Under the pieces are notes generated by a model that did not search any database, was not told where the DNA came from, and saw only the letters and a list, made by a program, of their open reading frames with translations. DNA of 64,000 nt from Homalodisca vitripennis (lineage: Eukaryota > Arthropoda > Insecta > Hemiptera > Cicadellidae), in NCBI RefSeq assembly GCF_021130785.1, contig NC_060207.1:105399001-105463000 (forward strand). Direction: 5' to 3'. The translations under genes were made by a program, and so were the position numbers. Positions 24,195 to 35,693 of this stretch are shown one piece after another (position 1 is the first letter of the stretch; each line of letters opens with the position of its first letter).

Positions 24195-24345
24195 ACATTT
24201 ATATATGGATGACCAGCACTATCCATAACTAACGTGTCTGCCACGTATTGTTGGAGCCCAGATATTGTGAGCATCGGCCATCAATACTGTACATTTAACC
24301 CCGATAAAAGGTTCTTTACAAAGACGAACCGGCCTTTCAAATTTT
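24195..24345. other. Highly conserved core block 2 (copy A)
   Basis: About 135 bp nearly identical to 60,445-60,590, containing AACGTGTCTGCCACGTATTG, GAGCATCGGCCATCAATACT and CCCCGATAAAAGGTTCTTTA. Both strands can be read open for about 40 codons. The minus frame ends at a TAA/TAG shared by both copies, but the few differences are mostly amino-acid changing, so coding is unproven. Confidence 0.4.
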
Positions 24346-24849
24346 TATGGTATGTTGTTAAGGCTCTCTTATACAATTCATATAGGCTGGCCTTTCATAT
24401 AAATATAAATTGCTCCAACAACAAATCTTATAACATAAATTGCTTTCTATGGTTTGATATTGCCTGTATATGAAGTATTAATTTTCATTTAAGCACAAAA
24501 CATGGAGAGGTATAACTGTTTATAAGCCATGTTTTAAAGTTTATTAAATTTTTTGGTGTTAAAGATGTATTTCCAAAATGTATTACCGAATGTTTTAGAT
24601 TTCTATTATTTAGATATTGGAAATTATATTTTAGTTCCACGTATAATGCACAAACTATAGTACAGTTTGACAACTGTTGACAGTTTGTAGTTGATAACTT
24701 ACAATCTATTAAAAAAGTACTATACATATAATATAGACACGAAAAAATACGTCACACAGATAAAAGAATAATAAAAAGAAAATACGGCTATAGTTCCAAG
24801 TTTTTGGATACTACATTAAGAGTACAAATTAGACTTTATTATATTTAAA

Positions 24850-24882
24850 TATAATTATCATTATATATATATATATATAATA

Positions 24883-24925
<43 letters not shown>

Positions 24926-24935
24926 GATAATTTTG
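24850..24935. repeat. (AT)n repeat flanked by inverted ATTATCAT arms
   Basis: ATTATCATTATATA at the left is mirrored by TATATAATATGATAAT at the right around TA repeats, giving a near-palindrome of about 85 bp. Confidence 0.8.
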
Positions 24936-27650
24936 ACTATGAACTGTTTCCTGAATAAATAAATTGTTTCTAAACCTTTAAAGTCCATATCATTAAAGTT
25001 TAAAGATAAGGGAGAAAAATATATTAAATAGAATAATTTCGTATTACACGACTTTGAATTTTTAGTCTATAATAAATAAGTTATTTAACTTTTCCAACTC
25101 TGATCACTAAACTACTGTTTGGTAAATGTTCAAATATATTATAAGAAAAGTTTTACACTTGTCCTATATAGATTTGCTGTATACAAATTCACTCTAACGG
25201 AAATATCTGTCGGATATCGATACAAACTTCATGGTTGCGAATTGTATCGTAGCGTTGAATACAAACTATATCAATGATCGTCGACAACAATACCTGGAGC
25301 TAGACGGCGCGGCGCGGCGACTACAAATTGTACCACCCGCAATACTCATACCGCTTGTTGTTCATTAAAATGTTTCACTCCGCAAACAGGAAAATAAATC
25401 ATTCTAATAATTATATTTATTCCCGTAGTTTATTTGCCCTATTTAGTAGTTTAGATACACTTTGGTAAAAACTGAATTCAGAGTAAAGCATCACATAAAT
25501 GTCTGGGATTTAACTGGCATATAATTAAAATGTAGTGTGTTATATCCTATTATTGTACACCGTTTACAGAATAACAGTCGGGAACTTAGCATGTTTCAGC
25601 ACATATTTCAAAACATTTATTTGTAAAATAATTTACCACCTCTCATTAGGATAATTACTAATTACTGTAAACTATAATAACAAATAAGCTGATATTATGG
25701 GATTAGTGAATTTAGAATAACCGCCTGAGTAGCAGTGTGTCATAGTAATCAGCTGTTTTGATCTAAACAAAAATACTCTCATAACGTTATTAATACAGGA
25801 ACTTTGTAAAACCGTATAGGTGAATTAATTCCAAACTTACAAAAGGTGCATTGAGTTTCAGAGCTTTCGATTGATACCACATATAGAACAGAAGTTTTAG
25901 ATACCTAAAATCTCAATTAAAGACTTAAGAAAATGTATTATTATATTGATAAACACAAACAACACATATTGATTTAATTTATTAGATAAATAAATAAATA
26001 TTTGTATTTTAATTTATTTATGTACTGGTGATATAATGTTTGTTTTTAAATCATAAATGCTTAATAAAATCAATTTAAAATAAAAATTAATCTTGTAGCA
26101 TATTGTAGTATATATCTATTGTATCACCTTACTGATCAACACCATCCCTTCACTTAATTAATTGTCTTACTATGTTTTAAGCATGTGGTGTGGATTTGTG
26201 GATTGTTGTGTGACTGATAGTTGTGTGACTAATCAACAGCCATGTTCATCATTTGTGGATTAGTGTTTCCTTCTGTTGAATATGGAATGTACTGGGTCCA
26301 CGAATTATGTATTCTAGACATATTTTTATTTTTGAACTGGAATAGAAAAAAATGTATAGATTGTGTTATAAATGTTATTTATTTTTAACATAACAACCTC
26401 TGAATACGAAATATTATATTTTTCTTTTAATGGGACAATAGGAATGGATAGTGAGAAACATAAAGTAAACAAAATGCTTAAAAGTATCTAAGGATGTTAT
26501 ACATAAATGTTCACGAAGAACTATTGTAATGGTAGAGGCAGAACTAATTATACTTAAGAAGATGGTTCATGTTCACTGGCAATAATTTATAAAGGTCATT
26601 CATTTGCAATCAGTTCTTTCAACCTAATAGTATCACCTGAGTGTGATATATATATGAGTGTGAGTTTTACATATTTGACAAATTGTACTTTAGAATTTAG
26701 AAATAATAAGAATGTTACCTGCAAAATATCGATAGAATGTGGGTACACAATTTTATTTGGTGTTTAGACACATGTTTATAACAAGATACACCAGAAAATA
26801 TTGCATAACAGTCTTCACTGTAGTTACAAGACCAGCTCATCTAATTTTGGAGATCTATTGCTGCCATACGTACTGTCTATTTGGACATAAACAATGTACA
26901 GTCCCGAGAGAAACTGAAGAGAACATTTTCCAGCACATTGAGTTTACGCTTTAGTGACGATCAGTCGAATCACATACACAGACTTGCATCATTCTTGTCG
27001 ATGTGAAAATAATTTCCATACACAATTTACAGTCTACGGATAAAATCATCGTCGAGGTGTCCTGTGGTTTGCTAAGCTACGTAAACGCACACCCAAACCC
27101 CTTGGATGGACATGCCACTCATCAAACTACATCTTTTCTACATACAAATAATCTGATACAAAGTAGTAATAAAGTGTCTAACAACGCGCAAAGAATCTCA
27201 CCTACTCTATGGCACAATATAAGCTGTGTTACTCTTACATTTTAAAATGTTAAATAACACTAAGCAAAATCCCATTGAGTGACGTGCATTATAACATGAG
27301 TTCTACTTATTTTTGTCATATTAAAATATTCCATCATTAAAGTTGGCTCTTAAACACTCTCCTTCAAAGATTAAGTTATCTATTATTGTTATTTTTTGCC
27401 GAATAAAATTTATACTTTCTCTTACATAATAAATGAGGTGTAAATGTTTAAACAGTATATTTTTATGAGAGATCCAGTTCTTTGGGCTTCTCCATCCTCC
27501 TCTAAAAACCAAATAACAAATTTGTTTTCATATTTTTAGACAATGGAGTCTAGTTTATTAAAACAAAAAAGACAGTTTGTTAAATACTTTTTTACTAGAC
27601 GTCTATCCGTAAATTATGTATTCATTAAATTCACCGTAGGAACCTGTTCT
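24936..27650. other. Non-coding stretch with one GC-rich spot
   Basis: No gene recognised. At 25,300-25,320 there is a short GC-rich stretch (GACGGCGCGGCGCGGCGACT), conspicuous in AT-rich DNA. It could be promoter-like but no initiator or gene follows. The 71- and 80-codon plus-strand frames at 26,739-27,245 show no family motif. Confidence 0.35.
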
Positions 27651-27654
27651 TAGA

Positions 27655-28128
27655 TTATTTACTAATAAAAGAAGTAATAAGTGATTTTCTAGTGAAACAA
27701 AGAGTCGTTCCATCAGCATACTGCACAAGTCTTACCGTGCAGAAGGAATGAACCTCATTGTCATAGATCAGGAAGAGAATTGGACTGCGGATTGAGACTT
27801 GTGGGACACCATAACTCAGGAGAATTGGATCAGATAATTTGTTTGGGATATGGAAAATTTGGGTTGGAAATGATCTAAGCCACTGGAGAGGCATGCCTCG
27901 AATGCTATGAGATTCAAATTTATCATACATTGTAACATGGTCAACGTAGTCGATTGCTTTAGATAAGTCTAGGAACACACTCAATGTGGGATCCCGATGT
28001 TCTAACCCCTCTACAACTATATCGACTAGACTAAAAACTGTGTCTATCATCGACTTACAATTCCTGAAGCCAAACTTGTCTTCAGATAGCTGGTTGTGAT
28101 TATTTATGATTATGATCGTTCTGTGCAT
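27655..28128 (-). pseudogene. Partial reverse transcriptase, catalytic motif mutated
   Basis: About 157 codons. Recognisable blocks are DKFGFRNCKS, motif A FLDLSKAIDYVDH, the PLQWLRSF block, motif B GVPQVSIRSPILF (family norm GVPQGSxLGPLLF) and motif C YADG (27,720-27,709) in place of YADD. Loss of the second Asp and the changed motif B make it inactive. The N-terminal fingers and everything after the palm are missing. Confidence 0.85.
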
Positions 28129-28440
28129 AGCACTGTTCGGAGCTAAGTCATGGCGGTGGGAAGGGTAGCTACTACCACTTTGGAAGATGAGCTAAGTTGT
28201 TTCAGTGTTCCTTCCATGTATTTGTATATAATCTCCTCTCTCCCAGCTGTAACATCATTGGTGGCCGCTATGACGATATAGCAGTGGTTCGCAGTTGGTG
28301 CGATGTTTGATGGTGAGACGATGCGCAGCAGGCCGGCCCAGGGGTTACAGACACCACTCCCTTGGATCCCTGGACCTGCGAGCTTTCTGACAAGACCGAC
28401 GATGTGTCGAGTGTGACTATCATCGAATATAGTGACGCCA
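28129..28440 (-). pseudogene. SGNH-esterase domain fragment of a LINE ORF1
   Basis: An open frame on the minus strand, lacking a start codon, of about 100 codons ending at a TAG just before 28,150. Block I reads TIFDDSHTRHIVGL, where the usual Gly before Asp-Ser is Asp. Block III reads IAATNDVTAG, where the usual Gly of GTND is Ala. It continues with a KQLSSSSKVVVATLP strand typical of these ORF1 esterases. The C-terminal HGLHL block is missing, cut off at the junction with the RT part. Upstream stops separate it from a Lys/Glu-rich helical stretch near 28,560 that matches the ORF1 coiled-coil region. The changes at the Gly positions suggest the copy was already degraded. Confidence 0.65.
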
Positions 28441-28863
28441 TGGAATGGAAAATCTATTGGATTATTTTCCGGTTTAAATTTTCGGCCGTAACCGTTTCAT
28501 TATATATACATACATATTTTTTCCTTATTACTCAATCTTCGTTTTTTATTGTTCTTTTATATTTTTCTTTAAATGAAATGATTTCTTCTAGGAACCCTTG
28601 TAAAGCCACACAAAATCCAACAGCTATCCCCCGCACTAGACTAGACCTGTGAATGTTTAATTTAGCTCCTATACACCGTCCTCCATATCAGCGTCTGAAA
28701 TCTGACGCTGTCACAAACTTGAAACCTGGAGTCTGCACTCATGTTCGCCTGAAAATTTTTTAAAACCAGCCAGGAAGAAGCTCATAACAAACTACTTACA
28801 TCGTTTCAACATCAAAGACACCCAGACTATAAAGTAGAATGTATTCTAGGTAAAGAGGTCACT

Positions 28864-29073
28864 CTCATCAGGTGGACAACTGAATGCTCTAAGTTGTTTT
28901 AGACCCGAGCTCTAAGCACGGTGGAGTTTAGTTCCATTTCACCTTCCTCAACATTCACATTGATTCAACCCTTTCCAACATGTTTACGTGATGAGTAGAA
29001 AACTCGGTTGCTCCACCAATGCTTAGAGTTCGAGTCTAACACACTTAATGCACTCAATTGTAAACTTGAGGAG
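28864..29073. repeat. Foldback element (inverted repeat, 63-bp arms)
   Basis: The left arm 28,864-28,926 and right arm 29,011-29,073 are inverted copies sharing TTAGACYCGARCTCTAAGCA, GGTGGAG, ACAAYTGARTGC and TAAGT. The 84-bp spacer and the outer flank (CCTCAACATTCACATTGATTC, mirrored by an inexact copy near 29,115-29,150) may extend the pairing. It is probably a MITE-like foldback. Confidence 0.7.
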
Positions 29074-29179
29074 ACAATGAGATTATGGTAGGATTGATTC
29101 ACTTCAAACGTTGAGGAATGTGAATTGGAGCTATACTTACATTCACATCGATTCGATGCTTCCCACCGTACTACGTCAT

Positions 29180-32130
29180 GTGTAGACTAGACCTATCCAT
29201 CTACACTTGTACCCAATATCTCGACATTTGTGGTTGGTGATGTGCCGCTCCTGGACATCCAGAGGGTTCCCAGATTTAGGTGACGCATCGGTTTTGTGTA
29301 CCTAGTCAAGGTTCAACTAGTAGTTATAAACCAGCCAGAAGTGGACCCTCCCTTACACACCAAGAAATGAACGTAGAGATCGGTCATTTTCTTTCAGAAT
29401 CGCCCAGATTCTGAAATGTAAGTGGCAATCGCATAATGTGTATAGGGTATGCGCACGTTAAATGAACATATCAATCTATAACATTTTCGTCAAATCTGCA
29501 CTGAGTGTCGAGTCGAATCATCTTCTATCAGTGACGAAACGTAATACAGTATACTGGCCATGTACAGTAGCCAGCAGCTAGATAATTATAACACTCTAAC
29601 AAAAGCCTATTTTAATTATAGTAACGATACGATTAGAGCCTACTTTTCGGCTCCATATCACATTATATTTTATAAGGTTCGTTATTAGACAGTAAAACAA
29701 TAAATAATAAAAAATCTGCTTCCCTAGGCGATAGACCTTAAATCCCATACGTAAATTCCGTCCTAGGAAGTGAATCATTTTTCAAGTTTATGTTCCTAAC
29801 TCCCTCCTAACAAATAAAACTTGTTTCTTGTATTTATTTCTTTTTTTACTACAATATTTAGTAAAACAAGTAAAAAATTACAATTATAATGGTTTTGTTT
29901 TTTCACGACAATTCACTGGTATATTGTCATCACTTAAAGTAAAGATGGCTGTTCTCGATGTGCAGTCATGTTTTGCAAACAAGGCGAAGCCGAGGCTACA
30001 GATACAATTAAGCACCTAAAGACACTTCATTAAGTGAACAAAGGTTTATATCTTACGGAAAACAGAATTAAATCTAAACGTTGAAACATAAACAACAGTT
30101 ATAGAAGTACTCTGTACTTCATGAATGAAAACTCTTTACATTTAGGATAGATCATGGAATGATTTCTTAAATATTAAGGCAATATAGATACATCTTTTGT
30201 GTTAATATGGTAGAGATATATTACATATAGCTATAACTGCAATGCGTTTCAAACACACTTAAATGTATGTTTTAAACAATTCATTATATGTTTCAAAAAA
30301 TATAATTTACACATTATTAGATAGAATCTATTGTACTACCAGATGCATAAAACATTGACAATAGTTAAAACACGACCTGTCATTTAAAGCCAGACGTAGC
30401 AAACCTTCGGACTTAACAAGTACTATGTTCTCATTGGTGTGGGATAAGTCTAATATAACTAAAAATATATATCCTAACGTTGTTTAGGTTTTAATTAAAA
30501 TGTATACTTTCTAAATATTACAACTGCGTTTCAGATTTTATCTTATAACCAATAAAAATATTGAAAACACGAAAAAGTAGTGGACGCGTATCTTAAAAAT
30601 GACATATCTTTCATAATAATATGACTAAACACAAGGTCGGAAAAGTGCATTAAATTTAACATTGTCCTTACTGGGCTGGAATGAAAATGTCCGGCAAGAA
30701 CAGCAAACACTTAATAAAGATGCTTGTGATCTAGGAGTACAATACTATACATGGATACTAACTACATGTATGTTTATGCGCGTTGTGCAATATAACTAAT
30801 TATATTTCACAAAACACAACTACACATTTCGGCATATAACTAATATACATGATTCTATCTTATCTTTTGATATGTTGCAAGGCTCATTTTAATAAAAACG
30901 TTATTAACATTTTAAACACACAGTATTGAATACACGATATAAAAAGTTGGAAGATCATAAATTTCATATATAAAACTGCGGGTGTTGTGTTTTTATAACC
31001 AGTTCAACAAGCGTATACTTAATTACGAAAATATTACAACGTACAAAATCGTAACAAATAATAAATAATGGCACACGAAGACGCTAATCGCTAAAGAGCT
31101 GCTGTGAAAGTTAACAACGCAGTATTGGACTGGAGTTCAAGCACTTCCACTAATCAACTTCCTCAGTTCTCCAAACTCGGTATATCTCTTGATACTGTAC
31201 TTGGTCTTGGAACACATTATTTTAAGACGTCTTTCAGGAATTCAAATAAGTATTTTGTTATATTAGTGTACATTTAAATGTAATACAAATTATTTGGTTT
31301 AGGTACAGCTCTGTAATAACGAGTATACGAATGTGTATTCATATCATCCAGTGTCACATAAATACTTTGTTTCTTTATAAAACTATGAAACTAAAAGTAA
31401 GAATAATACAAGAAAATAATAACTAGCATATTTTATCCCAAAATTCAGAAAATAGATTTGTTGGAAAAGGAGACAAGTTTTGTTCTTTATTATTTTAATA
31501 AAGGTTGCCAATGAGATAAAAATAATATCATTTTATAATTATTCCAATAATGGTTTCACTATTCGTGAATGTTCATTGGCTTTATTCATAATCACTCTGT
31601 GATTGTCATACCATTGGTATTGCGGTTATTTACTTAAAGAAACTTTTTTTGTGGAATCATATGAATTATAGACATTTTGATCAAAAACGAAGAATAGGTT
31701 TTTTGTTTTGCTGGAAATAAACTGTATTACGTCACCACCTATTTACATTTTAATTGAATTGTACATCGGACCTAGTCTGGGTTTGGGCTTTGCACTTCCA
31801 AACGCTAACAATAATCATCTTAGCGTAGTCCGAAATAATCTGTTAAATTTTCCATTTTCAGAACGTTATAGACGGTTTCTTAACATTTAATACCCGAGTA
31901 AAGTTTCGCCAACTATTAAAGTTTTACTAAGGACCACCTTGCATAAAGCAAACTTTACTAACTGCGCTTCTGCTAGTAAAACCAAGCTACAAAGTATAGT
32001 ACTTCCACAGTTTGCTATCTGAGACTAACGTTTTGGTATATAACTTCACACTGTGACCTATTAGTATTACATTTTTATTTGTGTAAAGTAAGGCTAAGCT
32101 ATTATATGTTATTACCTATTTTTATGCTAT
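29180..32130. other. Non-coding stretch
   Basis: No gene recognised. The frame at 29,828-30,019 contains an ATG in good context (AAGATGGC near 29,945), followed by 24 codons rich in charged and polar residues before a TAA. I cannot assign it and it may be chance. Confidence 0.35.
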
Positions 32131-32140
32131 TTCAATTTTG

Positions 32141-32361
32141 GAGGAAACAGGATTTTTCGGGACATTTGTCATCGTTTAGTGAAACAAAATATCAGTAACA
32201 CTAAATTTAAATATCAATGCGTACGAGATATTTACCTGAAGAACAGATAAGATTGCAGATCTCGAAACGTAGTGTTGCTGATTTATGTTACTGAACGATG
32301 GCAAATGTCTGGAAAATCCCGCATCCTTCACAATCCTTCCATCGTCAAAAATAAACTTCAA
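32141..32361. repeat. Inverted repeat of putative Penelope-type termini
   Basis: The left arm (32,141-32,212) and right arm (32,256-32,327) are inverted copies with TTTGYCATCGTTYAGT, ATCAGYAACACTA and GGATTTTYC. The loop holds GAAGAACAGATAAGATTGCA. The right arm and its extension to 32,361 match 19,087-19,204 in reverse. Inverted terminal repeats next to each other are a known arrangement for Penelope-like elements, but no RT was seen here. Confidence 0.65.
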
Positions 32362-35060
32362 CCACAGTATTTCAATTTAATATCATTTCAATTTTATCCC
32401 GATAATTTCTTAAAGCAGGTGACATTAATTACGTTGAACCATGTTTTTATACGTGACGGATATTTATAATATTTGAAAATGCATTCCAGTGCCATATTGT
32501 AGTATTAATGTTGGTGTTAATTTCAATCATATTTAATACACATTCTTTACATCAATGCAATCTCAGCTTCGTTTATTTTACATACAATTGAACGTAACAC
32601 AATGTGAACAAGTTGAAGGTAATATAAAAGTAAACTAAGATACCTATGTCGCAGTGACTTGTAAGCCAAATGAAATGAAAAGTGTCTTTATTTGAGTGCA
32701 GTGTCTCTATAATAGGCGAAGTTAGGACTAAAAAGTCCTCCCTTCCACTTAACCTATGTGTTGGTCGAATAATTCTAGCGAAGAATATTAAATCCACTCT
32801 TTTTTATTTTATTATACTTTTTATGTACATTTTGACATTTTCAAGTCAGATTTATAATTCAATTAATAAGTATAACGTATGCACCCATATAAAATAGAGA
32901 CAAGAAAATGTATTCAAATTGTCTATACTAAAAATTGAAGCTTTATGGTTTTAAAAATATAAATTTTTTATACACTTTGGTAGAATTATATGCTTTACCA
33001 CTTAGTTCTATATTGATATTGATATAAATATTTAATTTGGAAATGGTACTAACGGTCTTAAGGTATGAAAACAAACCTGTTTCCTACAGTCGACTGTAAA
33101 TGTCCCGTTTCAATAATAAAAATGTTTAATTAAAGAAAAGAAATATTTTCTCACATCGTAAAAAATATTCGTTAACATTATTAGCACCACTTGAATATTG
33201 AGGGTCATGATAGTTATACTTTTATTGCAGATGAATATAGTCTTCTAGAGCTGAAAGTGTTGACTTAATTTTGGAAACTGTAACTTAACATTCAATATCA
33301 GAGCTTAAAATGCTGTCTATGCAGCTCATCTCAATACTATGAAATAGGACGCTTGTAAGGTAAACTATTAATAATGATTGTAAAAAGGTTTCTTTCTCCA
33401 GTAATCACAATAATCAAATTCTAAATTGAAATACTATTTGGTCTGATTGTGTAATGTTGTAAATGAAGTGTAATTTAAAGCCAATCAATTGTTAATTACA
33501 TTAATTAAAACTATGCATTATCTATGCATATGACAATATGAAAACTCGTTATGACAATAAAAAACAAAATTAGTTTGAAAAATGTACATTTTTATAAGTA
33601 TAATTCAAATCGGTTATATATGGAAATTGCATGCTTTATTTTTAGTTAAATTAATATACAGAAATTGTTCTTCCGTTAGGTATATCAGTGACGACTGCTG
33701 CTGAGACGACACGATATTTCCGTAGAGTGGTTGAAGCACTCCACCGGGCACTCGAGTGTGAACTGGATATTTTGTGTATTGTGTCTCACAAGTACTACGC
33801 TATAAGTGTGTTTGTCTTAAACAATATCAAGCGAAATGTAATATATGAAGTTTGGCGCTAAAATCACTGATTTTAATAAAAGATCAATGAAAATATTGGT
33901 GTAACTTATTTTCAACAATACATATATAATATGAAACCAACCAAAAATATGTAGCATGATGCTCCATGGGGTTCAGTTGAGCGTTAGCGAATATCTTTAC
34001 ATTAATAACCATCATAGCAACTAGAAAATAACAGAACAAATAAGTTTGTAAACAATCTCAATACACCCATGAGAGGTTTTAACACGTGACATTAGGACAT
34101 GTAGATTAAAAAACACATACAACGTCCAACACATCCAATTATGAAACTTTTGAAGGCTTGATACAATTTATCATTTTTCTGACAGGGAATTTAAAAATTT
34201 CATTTCTTTATAATTGTCTGCTGTTCTATCTATCTCAGGAATAAACGGAGCTAAATGCTTGATTTTTTCACACCACCTCAGCATAGCAAGTTATGCTACA
34301 AGTGGTGTAGCATACTGTAACTTGATATTATACTTCTATGTGTTTAAGCTTATTTTATGTAGTTACAGTAATACTACTACAAACTGCTATTTGTATAACT
34401 ATAGATTTGCTCATTGTGACCTGATATATACAGTGTGTCCCGTAATAACTGCCGAAAATCTTGCAATGTTTTTCAACAAGCCAAAACAAGTAATTTTTGT
34501 CAAATAATGTATATTCCTATCATGTTTAGTTGTCCGTCTGTTTGTTGTTTTAATAACATATTTTTATCTCTGAAGTGGTTTGAGATGTTAAATTAAAATG
34601 TAACTTTGCTTATGTTATCAGTCTACATGTTAAATAAAAGTTCCATAAACATCCCTTACCGTTGAAGTTTTGCGTGAAACTTTAACGAGTTATATATTGG
34701 AATAGCCTATAAAGTTAATACTGAGCAAGCTAAAACAGTTTGCAGGCCATTTATCTACATACAGCCTAATAAAGCCAGGAGGTTTGGGGAGTTCCCGCCC
34801 ACCCAAGACCGGAAATATATCAATGTTGGGAAGGGTAAATTTCTCACACAGGAAATATTTCACATGTTATAGGAACCGGCAATACCTTTCTTTATTTCTT
34901 ATCCATTTAACTTTAGTAAGGTTTAATATACTTTAAATACACGTTAAGTCGAAAAGTACTGTGACAATTTATAGAAGATTGTTTTAAAACTTGAAGTCTT
35001 TATAGGGCATTTATATATCAGCCCAGCTTTTAAATTTATATTTGTCGTATTTTTATTAAT
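32362..35060. other. Non-coding stretch
   Basis: No gene recognised. One dispersed-repeat motif (CCATGGGGTTCAGTTGAGCG at 33,964, followed by TTAGCGAA) belongs to the family seen at 50.6-51.8 kb. A GC-richer spot at 33,690-33,780 and an ACAGTGTGTCCCGTAAT string at 34,430 were noted without an assignment. Confidence 0.4.
33961..33992 (+). repeat. Dispersed repeat motif (GAGCGTTAGCGAA)
   Basis: CCATGGGG followed by TTGAGCGTTAGCGAA. The same motif occurs at 50,633, 50,772 and 51,788, and a partial one at 12,175. Confidence 0.6.
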
Positions 35061-35528
35061 AACTAGCTGTTCCCCGCGGCTTCGCACGCTTTTTGTAACC
35101 TTTGCTCGTGTATGAGCACTTCTGGTTCAAGTGAATGATATTGTCAACGCCGATGTAGAGTTTACCTTGTTGACACTATCAAGAAAATCTGCCAAAAGTG
35201 TATGTTTGCTATTGTACACGTACATGTACTTAATAATAAAGTGCTCTAACATTCAAGCTATAAGGCCAAACAGAAATTCATTTGAAAGACAAATATCCAT
35301 AAAAACTAAGCGCCTTCACATAGTGTGTGGTTATTATACACAACTATCTCGTAATTGTAGTTTACAATGTGCAGTCGCTTTGATAACTTATGTATTTTGC
35401 AGTGCCTCCTGGTGGTGAGTTACATCAATGGGCATAGCATATAAACCTTCTACGTGGAAAAATACATACAAATTTTCATAATGATCGGTCAAATAGTTTC
35501 TGAGTCTATAAAGGACAAACATTAATTT
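35061..35528 (+). repeat. SINE or LINE 3'-end repeat (GCGGCTTCG family)
   Basis: Begins CTAGCTGTTCCCCGCGGCTTCGCACGC-like and ends with a block reading AATTTTCATAATGATCGGTC, AAATAGTTTCTGAG and GGACAAACATTAA, just before a TA run. This start and this kind of tail are characteristic of an abundant insect interspersed repeat. A shorter copy lies at 10,161-10,325. Confidence 0.7.
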
Positions 35529-35693
35529 ATATATATATATATATATATCTGAAAAATTAAATCAGCATCACACTTACATGTTTAACAAGCAATTATCATA
35601 ATGCGGGCCCCATAAATATAAAATATTTTTAAGGTGATTAATATTTGTACGTATTTATTGAGCTTTTAGTATAACATAGTTACCAATAGGCGT
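35529..35693 (-). mobile_element. 3' end of the non-LTR element split by the Kolobok insertion
   Basis: On the minus strand this continues the C-terminal reading frame of the LINE at 38,347-39,212: after the shared TTAA the frame reads KRLLVTMLY and stops at 35,664-35,666. An AT-rich 3' untranslated part follows, ending in a TA run (35,529-35,549) that may be the element's tail. Confidence 0.75.

Larger units (their letters stand above)
21225..24790. repeat. Segment collinear with 58,340-61,010 (paralogous copy A)
   Basis: A series of blocks recurs in the same order and orientation at 58.3-61.0 kb: 21,310-21,465 with 58,425-58,580; AAATCGTCAAT near 21,600 with 58,710; GGTTTTGAGTATTCCGTGTTAA near 21,790 with 58,910; GTTAGTCTA and CAAAACCTA near 21,850 with 58,950; CTCGTTTGCAGCAAG near 23,860 with 59,540; and 24,195-24,345 with 60,445-60,590. 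Copy A is about 0.9 kb longer. Between the blocks the sequences are only loosely alike. This is either an old segmental duplication or two copies of one long unclassified element. Confidence 0.75.
27655..28650 (-). mobile_element. Decayed non-LTR retrotransposon, second SGNH-ORF1/RT copy
   Basis: Minus-strand remnant running from about 28,650 to 27,655. It holds the end of a charged ORF1 helix (near 28,560), an SGNH-type domain (28,440-28,130) and then, with no endonuclease between them, a partial RT (28,128-27,655). The order and the missing endonuclease repeat what is seen at 12.6-15.7 kb, although sequence divergence shows it is a different family or a much older copy. Confidence 0.75.

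Noticed and set aside
27655..28128. Domesticated host reverse transcriptase
   Set aside because: The YADG change, altered motif B and truncation at both ends point to decay, not retention.
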